This document shows, piece by piece, positions 43,153-54,080 of a DNA stretch of 64,000 nt (positions are counted from its first letter, which is position 1; each line of letters opens with the position of its first letter). The notes beneath the pieces are model-generated. The model searched no databases and had not been told where the DNA came from. It saw only the letters and a list, made by a program, of their open reading frames with translations. The stretch comes from Cyanidiococcus yangmingshanensis (taxonomy: Eukaryota > Rhodophyta > Bangiophyceae > Cyanidiales > Cyanidiaceae). The stretch covers positions 372,001 through 436,000 of the forward strand of contig VWRR01000013.1 of the NCBI GenBank assembly GCA_013995675.1, given 5' to 3'. The position numbers and the translations under genes are program-made.

Positions 43153-45942
43153 TCACCTACGAGGCCCGCTGGCCTCCTGAAATAAACTGGTCAGTCGATG
43201 CAACTCATTCGCGATCGGTGGCGGTATAAGCAAGCCGTTGAATAGTGTACTGGCGTAGGTTCGCTCCAACTGGCCGAGTCGCTGGCGAAGCAACTGGGCA
43301 GCGCCCTGGGCACACTGTTGTTGCTCCTCGAGACGCTGGTAGGCCTCATGGACGGCTCTCGCCTCCAGATGAATCAGTTCGCCCTCGAGGCGTCTCTTGT
43401 GGATGATACCTAGGATTTGGGAGACGGAGAGCCCGCTGTCAGCGATGAGCAAGAGCTGTTGTGGATCGCGCATGCGGGTTGCGAGGAACACCCAGTGGTT
43501 GGGGTCTGCTCTCTTCCGGGCCAAGTGGATACAGGTTGCTTCCGCCTGCTCAGCAATAAGCAGTTCGTACGCCTTGAAGCGATCTCCTTGTTGAAAGTGC
43601 AACAAAGCGCGTTCGATTGAAAACGGATTCTCAGGGGTCGCTGCCTCTGTGAGGATCCTCATGGCCACAGTCGTTCGACAGGCGCAATCTTCGGCCTCTA
43701 GGAAGGATGCAACGCGTGCTGGTGCCCACTTGGCAAGGAGCTCCAGCAGCCGTTCGTGATCTGCTGGCACGCGAAGGTTTTCAGGAGCCTGGCAAAAGAC
43801 CTCCTCGAGGTAGAGCATCGCGTGTTGAGGTTCAGCAGCTCCAATGGCATCCAGGATGGTGCCAACATCCAGCTCTTTGGGATCCGCCATGGCCAGCGTT
43901 CGTGCCGCCTCGACCGCATCCAGGATGAAGAGCGCATGGATGCAGTGGCGAGCGGCTGCGAACATGCGATGTTTGCGAATGTAGGAGAAAACGCCTCTAC
44001 CGTCTTGCTCTAGGATGAGGAAGAGGGTTTTTTCAGTTCGTCCAGAGCGAGTATAGAGCGCTGACAAGGACTCGGTGAGGAATAGAATGGGGCGGCTCGC
44101 GTCGTGCTGTCGCCGCTACCTCCTCGAGTCGGCCCTCTAGCGCTTCGATCAACTCATCCACGGAGAAGATCTCCAGTGGCCAGTTCTGCGCGGCGTAGAG
44201 CATCCCCGCAGCAGGAGTTTCAATCATCTGCCGGAAGAGGCTGTCGTAAATCTGGCGATTGAGCGTAGGTGATTGGGTCGGTATCACTGAAACCAGTATA
44301 TTCGCTCTTCCGACATCGAGCAGTCGCTGAATCCATTTCTCCCAAAGCCAGTCTGGAGCTTGCCAGCCCTCCAGCGCCGCAGGAATACTCGCAGCAATTT
44401 CATCCAGCTGACTCTTTAGAGCGTCTGGGGCGTTGCCGGTCAGCCACTGCTCTTCGAGGAAACTATCCGCGATGTGCACCAGTTCCTCGGAGGATACCAC
44501 CTCTGCATTCGACTTGAGTGCCTTTTGGGCGAGCGCCAGCGCCCGCGACCAGTCGTGACGCTCTGAACACAACCAACGGATCAACTCTGCAGTGCTGCAC
44601 GGGCGAATCCTGATAACGACAAGAGGTGCATCAGCGCTATCCTTTTCGATTCTTGAACAATCACGCTGAAGGACGATAAGCATTGTGCTGGACTCGACGA
44701 GCCAGACCGCAAGCGCGTCAGCTGGCTCGATGTCGCGTACATGGACCGAGAGCCGCTGTTCAGAGACAAGGGCGAACCTTGACTCGCGTTGTTCAGATTC
44801 AGGCGCCACTTGTTCTTGATCCATAAAGCTCAAGCGACATTAGAAGCGTTTCGTGTTCCGACGAGTTGCTTGTCACTCGGCTAGAAGCTACGCAATCCTT
44901 CGAAGCAGGTCTTGTGCCATGGGCAGTCGTATCATCCGACCCCATTTGACAGGCGAATAGGAGAACGTGCAATCCATCCCACTGACAAGGCACTGCCCAT
45001 GTTCGCTTGTACCCGTTACGCCAGAGCGGTTCACAACAGCTCCAGAGCGTCTGGACTTGCGCATCAGATGAAGCGCTTTGCCGATAGGTTTGGAAAGAAA
45101 GCAATCGAATGGCGATACAGGCGCTCGTATCTATGGACGTCGCTGTTGCTGCCTCATTCGATGACATGAACCGCCAGCTTATACAGAGATGATCGTCCTT
45201 CGTCCAGTGAAGCTGCGTATCCATCAAAATGGCATCGACTGGTCGGTTGAGGCTCCTCTGCTCATTCAATGGTGCCGATACTGGCATGCGTTCGGATGTC
45301 CCTGGTGGCTGCACAGCACAGAGACCACGGTTCCGCTCACTGTCGTAGACACGCACAGTGCCGTCCTGACTGGACCAAGCGATAAACTCAACATGCCAAG
45401 CGATAGCCGTGATCGCTTCTCGACCGCGATGAAGGACCGCGATCTGGCTCAGGCCTAGCCAAGACTCTCCGTACAGCGCGAGTTCTCCGCGTTCTCCGCC
45501 GACCACGAGACGTGAGCCAGCGCGGAGTATAGCGCTGCCGTAGCCCGGTTCCATTGCAACGGCACAGGAGACGGTCTCCAAAGCGATGGGCCCGCAAGTG
45601 CCTACCAGCTTCGGCGTGGGTGCCTTCGACATAGAGCCAACCGTCGTCACAGACCACTGCGAGCACAGAGTCGGCATCGTTCACACACAATCCTGTTACT
45701 TTCTGTGTCCTGGGTATTGCTTGTGGGTTTGGGGCCTTGAAACGCCACTTTCCCTTCAGTCGATAGGTTCCGTTTCCAACGTGCAGTCGATGGACCGCAG
45801 CTACGTTATCGGTCTCGGTGCCAGCGAGATAGAGCGACTCACCTGCACTTGCTAAGCCGGTAACCGATAAACCCTCATAGTCCTTATCTCCACACGGGAT
45901 CACTTCGGCTTTCCAAAACGTTTCACCCTCAACCTTCATCAA
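43153..45942 (-). CDS. VPS41: HOPS complex subunit VPS41, apparently without its RING domain
   Basis: VPS41 is a HOPS tether for late-endosome/vacuole fusion. The N-terminal beta-propeller is in two frames (45942 to about 45590, then to about 44830): GSRLVVGGERGELALYGESWLGLSQIAVLHRGREAITAIAWH and FIAWSSQDGTVRVYD match the VPS41 WD-like repeats. The clathrin-type helical solenoid begins VVIRIRPCSTAELIRWLCSERHDWSRAL and continues through SALYTRSGRTEKTLFLILEQ to MRILTEAATPENPFSIERALLHFQQGD. Frame changes near 45590, 44830 and at 44089-44092 (one extra C in a run of four) are attributed to sequence errors. The protein ends after a coiled segment without the C-terminal RING-H2 seen in animal, plant and yeast VPS41. 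Confidence 0.82.
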
Positions 45943-46153
45943 TTAGAACAACGGCTTCCGTTTCATGGTGACCGTATCTTAGAACCGCAACGAAATGGTG
46001 TCAGGTATCGCTGTACCCCAACGCGAGTCGAACAAACACGTCTGTCGTTTCGTTTCTTCCCCAGGCCAAAGTTGCGGGCCTCTAGTCAGCAGGAAATGCA
46101 GAAAATCAAGTTGATTGGCTCTAGTGTGCTTCGCGATAAAGTTCAAGCAAGAC

Positions 46154-46975
46154 ATGGAGACGAAAGGTCCGAAAGTTACCTCTTGTGCAGGTGCAGTGTC
46201 GGATCCTTCGCTTCGAACGCAGCGGGGAAGCGTGGAACCAGGCTCTGAATCTGCGACCGCCCCAGTCCCGAACTTGAAGAGTCTCGCACCTCCTAAGGAA
46301 GGCGATGCGTCGCGAAACGAGCGTGCAAGTAAGCCTTCCATCGTGCACATCATGGGCGCAGTTCTCATACTTGGTGCGTACGCTGCAGGTGTCGTTGGGT
46401 TTCGTTATTCTCGTTTCATGGTTGGTAAAGAGATTCACCGAGGTTGGGGAAACTATCAGCGTTACTCTCGGGAACGACTGGAGCGAGAGATTCTGGAGCG
46501 TCTCCAACAAGCAGCCCAACGAAACTGGGCCGAACGGGAAGCCCGTCGACGGGAGGCTTTCATGGCAGCGGAGGAGCGCGCTCGTCGAGAGGTGTACCGC
46601 CGGTACCTTGAATGGGAGCGGCGGTTTCGAGGTGCAACCAAAGCGGATGCTTTCGCCGCGGAAGATGAGACCCGCAAACCTCGACAGGCTGCTCCGGGTA
46701 CGCACTATGCAGAGCTTGGCGTTGCACCGACAGCGACGAGCGTCGAAATTCGCAAGGCGTATCTAGAGCGGGCAAAAGCCCTTCACCCTGATACACAGCA
46801 TCGAGCTCAAGAAGATGCGACTCAAGACAATACGAACTCGTCTCGAGAGCGTAACATGACCGCAGAAGAGCGGAATACTGCCTTTCAAAGGGTTGTGGAA
46901 GCCTACCAGGTACTCAGCAATCCCGAGTCCCGTCGGAAATATGATGCTGGTGTTTTCGGCTCTTGGCGACGATAG
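46154..46975 (+). CDS. Membrane-anchored J-domain protein (DNAJ class C)
   Basis: J-proteins stimulate Hsp70 ATPase activity. The 273-residue protein (ATG 46154; an in-frame ATG at 46115 adds 13 residues) has an Arg/Ser-rich N-terminus and one membrane span (IVHIMGAVLILGAYAAGVVGF). A long charged helix of the RERLEREILERLQQAAQR type follows, and the J-domain lies at the C-terminus: YAELGVAPTATSVEIRKAYLERAKALHPDTQ contains the essential HPD, then FQRVVEAYQVLSNPESRRKYD. The J-domain at the far end of a single-span protein is like DnaJ proteins of ER or mitochondrial inner membranes; location cannot be read directly. It diverges from VPS41 across about 210 bp. Confidence 0.82.
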   Translation: METKGPKVTSCAGAVSDPSLRTQRGSVEPGSESATAPVPNLKSLAPPKEGDASRNERASKPSIVHIMGAVLILGAYAAGVVGFRYSRFMVGKEIHRGWGNYQRYSRERLEREILERLQQAAQRNWAEREARRREAFMAAEERARREVYRRYLEWERRFRGATKADAFAAEDETRKPRQAAPGTHYAELGVAPTATSVEIRKAYLERAKALHPDTQHRAQEDATQDNTNSSRERNMTAEERNTAFQRVVEAYQVLSNPESRRKYDAGVFGSWRR

Positions 46976-48098
46976 TTGCTAACGTGAATAGTTGTATAGA
47001 GATGGGCATGGTGGCACGACCTGACCTGTTGAGGGACATTTGCGCTCAGATTTGGAGTCATAGACCTAGAGGAAACCAGTTTGCTGGTCATCAGAATCGA
47101 CTGAACGCCCCTATGCACTCTCGTGGGTGAATCCATGCGTGGAGAAGACCGAATAACGACCCATGTTGGAAGAAGGCATTATAACGGCAAAGCAGTGGCC
47201 TTTACAGAACTGTTTACGTTTCCTTGAGCGGTTGCAGGGTCGAGCATATCACAAATAGAACGTTCTCATCGCACACATCGCTGCGTTTGACAAGATGCAG
47301 CATGATGACCAGAGGCAGGGAGTTCCAAAACGTCTCACTGGGAAGATGAGCCATTTTCACTTCACGTCTTTACAGCGCTGTAGATACATGGGCATGATTC
47401 TCTTGGTGCTGAGTAGGATTCGAACGCTGCCTCACGGTCGCCACGGAGACTGGTCTACGCTTCCCGATTGTGGCTGCTGCTCGATGCCGTCACCTCGTCG
47501 ATGTCCTTGTCCAACGTTGTTCACCAGTTCGAATGAAACCTCAAGATGGATCGTGTCATCTTATGAGGGATGATTTTGTCCCGCAGAATCGTAACAGCGC
47601 GCACGAATGTCCTATCTGCTCAGTCCTTGTTCAGAAGCGCGACTGCGGTTGTTGCTGTGCAGAGACGTAGAGGCCGGTCCTAGTCGAGCGATGCCGTCTC
47701 CTGGCAATCGTTTCGAACAGAGGACATTCTTGGATAGCGTCTTTGAGCGGTTTGTGCTCTGGGTGCCACTCGCCTCTTGGTCTCTGGCATCCCTTCGGTG
47801 TGCTTTGTTGGTCACTTTGCTGACATTCCGCTACAAGAAAAGCTCGCCGCTTCTCATATTGTCTATCGTGCATACAGTTTCAAGCGGAACAAGATGTATC
47901 TGGTTCACTGGTATGCTGCATGAGGCTCCTAGCGCATGCAGCTTCTGTTGATTCTAACTCGCGCCTTGCTAGACACCACCGCTGAACCTATCCTAGACAA
48001 GCCACGCCTGTCTCTGGGGTGTCGCATCATGTTTGGCTCCTTTGGAATGAAGAATTTACTCGCGCGAGTGTTTTGAGTGATGCATCGTGCTCACGAAC
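46976..48098. other. Intergenic region
   Basis: About 1.1 kb. It includes GTTCGAATCC on the minus strand near 47410, which resembles a tRNA T-loop but has no matching stem. Open frames are short. Confidence 0.4.
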
Positions 48099-48869
48099 CT
48101 AGGCTGACACATCAGCAAAACAACATACAACGGCTGCTTGTGGAGAATAACGTCGAATTCGCTTCATCAGCAAAAGCCGACTATCGTTCGAACTGTCTAT
48201 TGCATGGCAACATGACAATCCGAAGACGACTTGCGAGTAATGAAGCAGTGGTGTCTGCTCCATATCCATAGGGTGCGAGTCTGTACAGGCCACCGTTCTC
48301 GTGAGCTCATCTAGTGACCGAGACATGACGCCGGACGCTGTGTGGCAGTGGTCTACCACCCGCATCTCAAGGCCTGTCGTCCGAGCACGGGTTGTACCGA
48401 CAGAGGATCGACCCGTTTCCCCAAAGGCGAGCCGCTGCACAAGCAACCACTCGTTCTCCAAAGCTTGCTGCCAGTGAGAGACGAGCGGCCATACCTCCTC
48501 GCAGAGCACTTGTAAACCGTCGTGTGGCCCTACGGCCTGCTCCTGACACAACCTAGTGTTCTTGCCGAGCGTCGTTGTTACGTTAAGGCACTCTGTCACC
48601 AGCGCAGTTATCCTGGTACGTGTATCAGCGACGCTGTAGATGAGTTGCAGCAGCGCGTGCAGCTCAGGGAAACGAACAAGTATTTGAGCGCATGAAAATA
48701 GCGCTATTCGATATTGATTCAGTGCCGTGTCAGACAAGTAGAGCGTCTCCATAACACTTCGGATGAGGAGGAAGAACAGCCCCAGGCAGCAGAGGCGAAG
48801 GACACCCACGTGCCGGACTGGGTTCCGTTTCCGACACGCTCGACCAGCTGGTGCGTCCGAGGCCTGCAT
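48099..48869 (-). CDS. Hypothetical helical protein
   Basis: An open frame of 256 residues from ATG 48869 (also 48914; a later start at 48752 is possible). After a basic N-terminus and a short hydrophobic run (RLCCLGLFFLLIRSVM) the middle is well-formed amphipathic helix (LNQYRIALFSCAQILVRFPELHALLQLIYSV and GLQVLCEEVWPLVSHWQQALENEWLLVQRL), while the last 50 residues look less protein-like. I do not recognise a family. It stands alone in 3 kb otherwise free of genes, so it may be real but could be a chance frame. Confidence 0.4.
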   Translation of the reverse strand: MQASDAPAGRACRKRNPVRHVGVLRLCCLGLFFLLIRSVMETLYLSDTALNQYRIALFSCAQILVRFPELHALLQLIYSVADTRTRITALVTECLNVTTTLGKNTRLCQEQAVGPHDGLQVLCEEVWPLVSHWQQALENEWLLVQRLAFGETGRSSVGTTRARTTGLEMRVVDHCHTASGVMSRSLDELTRTVACTDSHPMDMEQTPLLHYSQVVFGLSCCHAIDSSNDSRLLLMKRIRRYSPQAAVVCCFADVSA

Positions 48870-49850
48870 AACGCCTGACGGCGTCGATGACCGAACCAAT
48901 AAAAGGGATACCAACGATATAACCTATACAGTTCGCACTGTTGCGAACGCGTTCGTCCGAGTCGTCATCTGAGTCCTAAGCGCTATCCAGGTCGTTCTCG
49001 AGCGGTGGCCAACGTAGCCGCCAGAGGCCATGCTGAGATGCTCCGGCGGTCTTGCGGTCTTCATCGAGTGTGAACTGCATACCCTCTCTGAGTGCCCTAG
49101 ATGGAGCAGCTTCCAAGCACGTCGAGGTGTATTCGTGACTGCTCCGAGACCCAAGACCAGCGCGATCCATGCTGTGGCTCATTTGAGCAGCTCATTGGAC
49201 ATATCGCTTCGAAAAAAAAGATATCATCGTAGGATCTGGCCGTATGCAACACTCGGAGTTGGGATCGATGCTCGGTTTGGTTTCCAGCTTGAACACGACC
49301 ATGACGATTGCAATCACTTTACGAACAGGACGCAAGGGATTGTTTCATGGTTGCACGTTCTCGTACATGGTTGATGTCGGCACGATTCATGGCCAACGAT
49401 CATGTTCGACGGAGTAGCCATCCATTATGGGCTGATGGATCGACGCCTGGCAACGTCTCACGTACGCAATGTCCTGAAAAGCTCGACGCTCGAGACGACT
49501 CTCTATTTTTGTACTGGTCTGAAGATCTGTGCCACATTCATGATCGTTTCGCGCTTGGATGTACACTTGACCGCTCGCAACGAAACAAGAGGAGCCAGGA
49601 CAGTTGATTGGCCCGAGCCAGTTACGAAGACAACGCTTTTTGACGAGAACGAATCGAGTTCATGACCTCTAGAGCAGGCAGAAACCCCAAGTACCACCGT
49701 CTTCAGCCTTGTTTCCCACATCCAAGCTACTCGAACGAGCAAAAGCAGCAAGAGCCCCCATCATTGGTTCGAGCCTTCGACCCATCTCCCCGTTGCGAGC
49801 CGAGCACCTCCCTCAAGACGATAGATGAGGCATCCACCACACTTGATCAA
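48870..49850. other. Intergenic region
   Basis: About 1 kb upstream of the trehalose-phosphate synthase/phosphatase-like gene; only short frames. Confidence 0.45.
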
Positions 49851-49870
49851 CTATAAAGCGGCTATAAAGC
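49851..49870 (+). promoter_or_regulatory. Doubled TATA box
   Basis: CTATAAAG occurs twice, 11 bp apart (TATAAA at 49852-49857 and 49863-49868), 23-39 bp before the ATG at 49891. The position fits a core promoter with a very short 5' leader and supports that ATG as the gene start. Confidence 0.55.
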
Positions 49871-49890
49871 CACCTTTCCTCCCAATTTAA

Positions 49891-52800
49891 ATGACTCGAT
49901 CCAAACGCTCTCTTGTTGCATTGTCTGTGGACTCGGATCAGCGTTCATGCTGGACAAGCGAGGTCGTGTGTGGGCCTCCCAAGGAACTCGGGTCATCATT
50001 CAAGCCGTTCGACGAAATTGTTTCGCAGGCGCTGCTCTCGAGTCCGTTCAGGGTATGTCCCTCTGATTCAGCGTATAGGTGGGAACTTTGATTCTGACGA
50101 ACGAGCGCGTCGAATGACCAATCCAGTTGAGTCAGGAGAGCTGAGTTCAGAGTCTTGGTTAGCGGCACGAGAGCAGGAACTGTTGGCAGTCCTTGAGCTG
50201 CTTCAGAAGAAGCTCGATGCATGTCGACGTTCGCAGCACTTTGGGCGACACCCACGACTATGGAAGGAGCGTGTGGCTTCAATGATGACATCATCACCGG
50301 AGCGGAACGGTGCTGCACGTACAAGTCTCGACGGAGTTGGTGCTACGAACGAGACCAGCCTGGAAGCGAAACTCTATCCCGTTCAACGAATCATCTTTGT
50401 CTCTCTGCGCCTGCCTTCGACTGTGGAGCTGGAACTCAACCGTGCCGTTTCCGTCACTGCTCGAGTGACCAGTGCTATCCTAACGGTCTTGCAGAACGAT
50501 CCTTCGGTGCCGGTTGTATGGGTGGGTCTCGAGCCTCGTCTCGGGGAAGCGCCCCCGGGGACACCAGACATGGGTGCGCTTGCTGCCTATGCAGTTAGCG
50601 AAGCACTGCAGACGACCGGACGGAGCAGCCACCCACCACAACTTGCCCGCACGTTCATTCAAGTTCGCCTGGATCCAGGGCTGGAATCGGCTTTCGTGGC
50701 TTTTGCAGAGCAACAGATGTGGTCGCTTCTGCATTACGATTTCGGTGGTCTTTTCTGTGGAGACCTCTCCATCCAGGATGGATGGCAGGCTTACTGTGCA
50801 GCAAATGCTGCATTTGCTGAGACCATCAAGGCACTGGATATCGGTCCGGGAGATCTGATATGGGTGCATGATTATCCGCTTATGATGCTCCCAGGACTGC
50901 TACGCAGATCCTTGCCTCGAGCCCGAATAGGTTTCTACTTGCACACTTGCTTCCCATCGACCGAGATCTTTCGTATACTTCCCTATCGTCATGAACTGTT
51001 GGAATCGCTTCTGCAGAGCAATTTGATTGGATTTCAAGCCTTTGGCTATGCTCGTCATTTGCTGACCGCTTCCACACGCTTGCTCGGCGTCGATGGCTCG
51101 TACGAAAAGGTCACACTGGAACAGCGACCTGACCATGTTTGTTACCTGAATGTCTATCCTTTGGGTGCGGGTGTTCAAACCGTGAACGCAATCCTTGAAA
51201 GTCGAGCTGTCCGTCGCCGCATCGTGGAGCTGAGAGAGCGTTTCCAAAACCGACGAATTATCGTTGGCGTGGAGCGGCTGGATGATCGGTTTGGTGGAAT
51301 CGACCTCAAGCTAGCTGCGTTTGATGAGTTCTTGGCGAGGAATCCACTCATGCGGAATCAGTGTGTCTTGGTCCAGGTGGCGGTCTTGGAGGCGCATGGA
51401 GACATTAGTCGGGGTAGAGTACCTCTTGCATCCGATGGACGTTCTCTAGACACAAACACGATATCAAAGCACACTCCAGCGGGCGCAGTGCTTCGCAAGG
51501 AGTCCGCACGCGTGGCCAGCTCGGCTACTCAGATGACGAGCCGCACGGGGGCAGCATCTGCGACAACCGGTGACCATAACATGAATCGCTTTATCAGGCG
51601 GAGTTTTGCCCGAACCAGTACCGACGTTCTGGCAGACGAAGATGGCCGTCGACAACTCATTCGCACGGTCTGTTCGCTGGTCGGACGCATCAATGCTGTC
51701 TATGGCTCGCTGGACTCATCGCCGGTTCATTTCGTGAACTACGAGCCGAGCTACGAGGAGCTCATTGCTCTTTTTGCGGTCGCAGACGCTTGCCTCGTGT
51801 CTTCGGTACGCTCGGTCATGACCCCTGTCGCCTACGAGTGGACGCTTTGCCAGCATGGTCGTGGAGAGGGACCGCTTATCCTCAGTGAGTTCAGCGGTGC
51901 CCATCGCTCTTTTCCCTCGGCGATGCTCATCAACCCGTTCGATATCGAGGGCGTTGCTTTTGCGCTGCAGGAGGCGCTCTCCTTGGATGCTCGCGATCGA
52001 CACATCAGGCATGAGATTGCCTACCAGTTTGTCATGCACAACACTGTCAAAGTATGGTATGAGAACTTTCTAGAGGATCTGCAGGTCGCAGCGGCGGAAA
52101 ACATGATGCGTTCAACGACGCCTGCACCGTCGTCAACGTCCGAGTCCGGCATCACTCGCTCGATATCTCCGATGCCCACAGGCGGCGTTGTCAGCGGTAA
52201 GAATGGGTCTATGGAGACGTTTGTTGGTTCTCGTCAGGGACAGCTGTCTCTGGAGACGCAGGCGGTCGCGCAGCTTTTGGAGCGCAGCCAAAAGAAGCGG
52301 CTCTTTATCCTGCAACACGATGGCGCGCTGATGCCTTTCCAGGCCATTGCAGAGCTCGCTGGACCACATCCAAATGTGCTTCGTATTGCAAGCGTCTTGG
52401 CGGCCGATCCACGTAATGTGGTCTACTTGAGTAGTGGTCGTTCGCGGCGGACCATGACGGAATGGTATCAACCGTACGCTCACAAGTTTGGCTTCATCTG
52501 TGAGTTTGGACTGTACTTGCGGGCACCGGGCTCGAATAGCATCTGGGAGGTCATTGCGGACAGTGAACTCCCAGATCCGGAGCAGTGGAAGCCACTTTTC
52601 TCGCCCATATTACGGACTTTTGCGGATCGAACTCCCGGTGCAGTTGTTGAAGAGGGCGAACACACACTCGTCTGGCATTTTCGAGACGCAGATCCGGATT
52701 TCGGAAAATGGCAATCTCTAGAGCTGATGGAGCAACTGGGGCAGATTCTCCGGACCCCAGAGGCAAGCGGCTTCTCGTTAGAGATCGTTGCGTATGAGGC

Positions 52801-53416
52801 CGTGAACTCCACCGGTGGCAAATGGGTTCGAGTTGGACCCCGCGGTGTACGCAAAGCCCGAACCGTGGAGCAGCTACTCGCCACATTGTCGCTCCGTGAA
52901 TTTGATTTTATGTTGGCTTGCGGTGAGGATCGCTTTGATGAAGAGATGTTCGAAGCCATCCAGCGGCGAACGAATACATCCAGCGTCTTTGTGCGGGTTG
53001 GACGATCCACAGCGAGTCGCTCCCGATCAACCAGTCTCCAGGTGGACTCGTGTCGCGAATGGCTCGATGCACTCCAGCAGATTGTCTTCGGAGCGCCGGG
53101 TGCTGCACCACTGGTCTCGACGACAGCGCTGTCGCCTCGTCGTCAAGAATCCCTACCACACTTTGCAGTTTCAGGCATAACCAATGAAGACGACAATGCT
53201 GGTGCACGCGCTGCAGTGGACGACGAAACACTCCTCTATCGACGAAGTGCGTCGGAGCCTCGGATCGGTCCGGATGCATCCATGAGCCCGACTGTCTCCC
53301 TGCAGGAAATTCGAGCGGTTGCGGAATCGAGACTGAAATCGAGCATGGCTTCCTCCCGAGCACCTTCGTTGCCTCGTATTCATGAGAACGAACCTCACAG
53401 CGACACGGATGCGTGA
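49891..53416 (+). CDS. Trehalose-6-phosphate synthase/phosphatase fusion with degenerate active sites
   Basis: Architecture of plant-type class II TPS: a GT20 synthase domain (about 50390-52080) then a HAD phosphatase domain (about 52290-53000), with a Ser-rich tail. Synthase landmarks are present (WVHDYPLMMLPGLLR, FYLHTCFPSTEIFRILPYR, NLIGFQAFGYARHLL), but the UDP-glucose Lys in GVERLDYxKG is replaced (GVERLDDRFGG, about 51264-51296) and the RDGMNLV motif reads RSVMTPV. In the phosphatase half DxDGTL is LQHDGAL, so the nucleophilic Asp is Gln (52313-52315), although CGEDRFDEEMF is kept. It is probably a regulatory or trehalose-phosphate-sensing pseudoenzyme. From ATG 49891 one frame runs 66 codons and would join the main frame at a GGG run near 50085; otherwise the main frame starts at ATG 50114. 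Confidence 0.88.
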
Positions 53417-54080
53417 GGTATGCAGACATGTCAATCGACGATACTCGATACAGCGTGTTGTAGATGACGCTTATCACGGGGACATGAGGGAGCGGCTGCT
53501 GCGTTCCAAGGCTCCAGTTTCATATGGGCGCAACACGCGGCATACAGGAGACGGTTTCGAGCAGCAGTGATCAATCCTCGAGATCATGTTTTGCGCTCCG
53601 CGATCGATGATTGTCCTGTACGAGCCTATCATCAAACCTCTGCGATAAACCAGAGCCTGACCAAACCAAGCAAAGGAAGCGCGTTGGACCAGGGTCACGC
53701 CTCTGGTAGTGTCTGTTGAAGTATCCATGTTCGATCTGCACATTCAGCACAATGAAGCCAAATCACTAGCCGGAGGCGGAGACGGCAAAGTGAAATGATC
53801 AACTTTGACCGCATTGCGCTGCATGGTCTCGAAAGGGGCATTCCTGGCCCCATCGGTCTGGCTCAGTTGGTCTAGCGGTTGCAGCTTGTTACGGTTTCAG
53901 AGAAACCCCAGGCGCTGACGTGCCAATACGAGTGCTCGCTGCTTTTCGCAGTGAACTCGAGCACCCGATGCTGGACGCGTCTCGATGCTGGCGCGATCAG
54001 TCGTCGCCCAGCCCGATGACGACGATCATTCACTTGAGCACAATCAACTGTACTCAGACAACTGGCATCATACGATTAAA
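53417..54080. other. Convergent intergenic region
   Basis: About 660 bp between the trehalose-phosphate synthase/phosphatase-like gene and the PP2C gene. Around 53861-53890 is GGCTCAGTTGGTCTAGCGG, resembling a tRNA A-box/D-arm, but I could not complete a tRNA fold in collinear or permuted order. Confidence 0.4.

Noticed and set aside
47395-47430. GTTCGAATCC on the minus strand, like a tRNA T-loop followed by TCAGCAC
   Set aside because: The flanking bases do not form a T-stem and no GTGCTGA partner for an acceptor stem is visible on either side.
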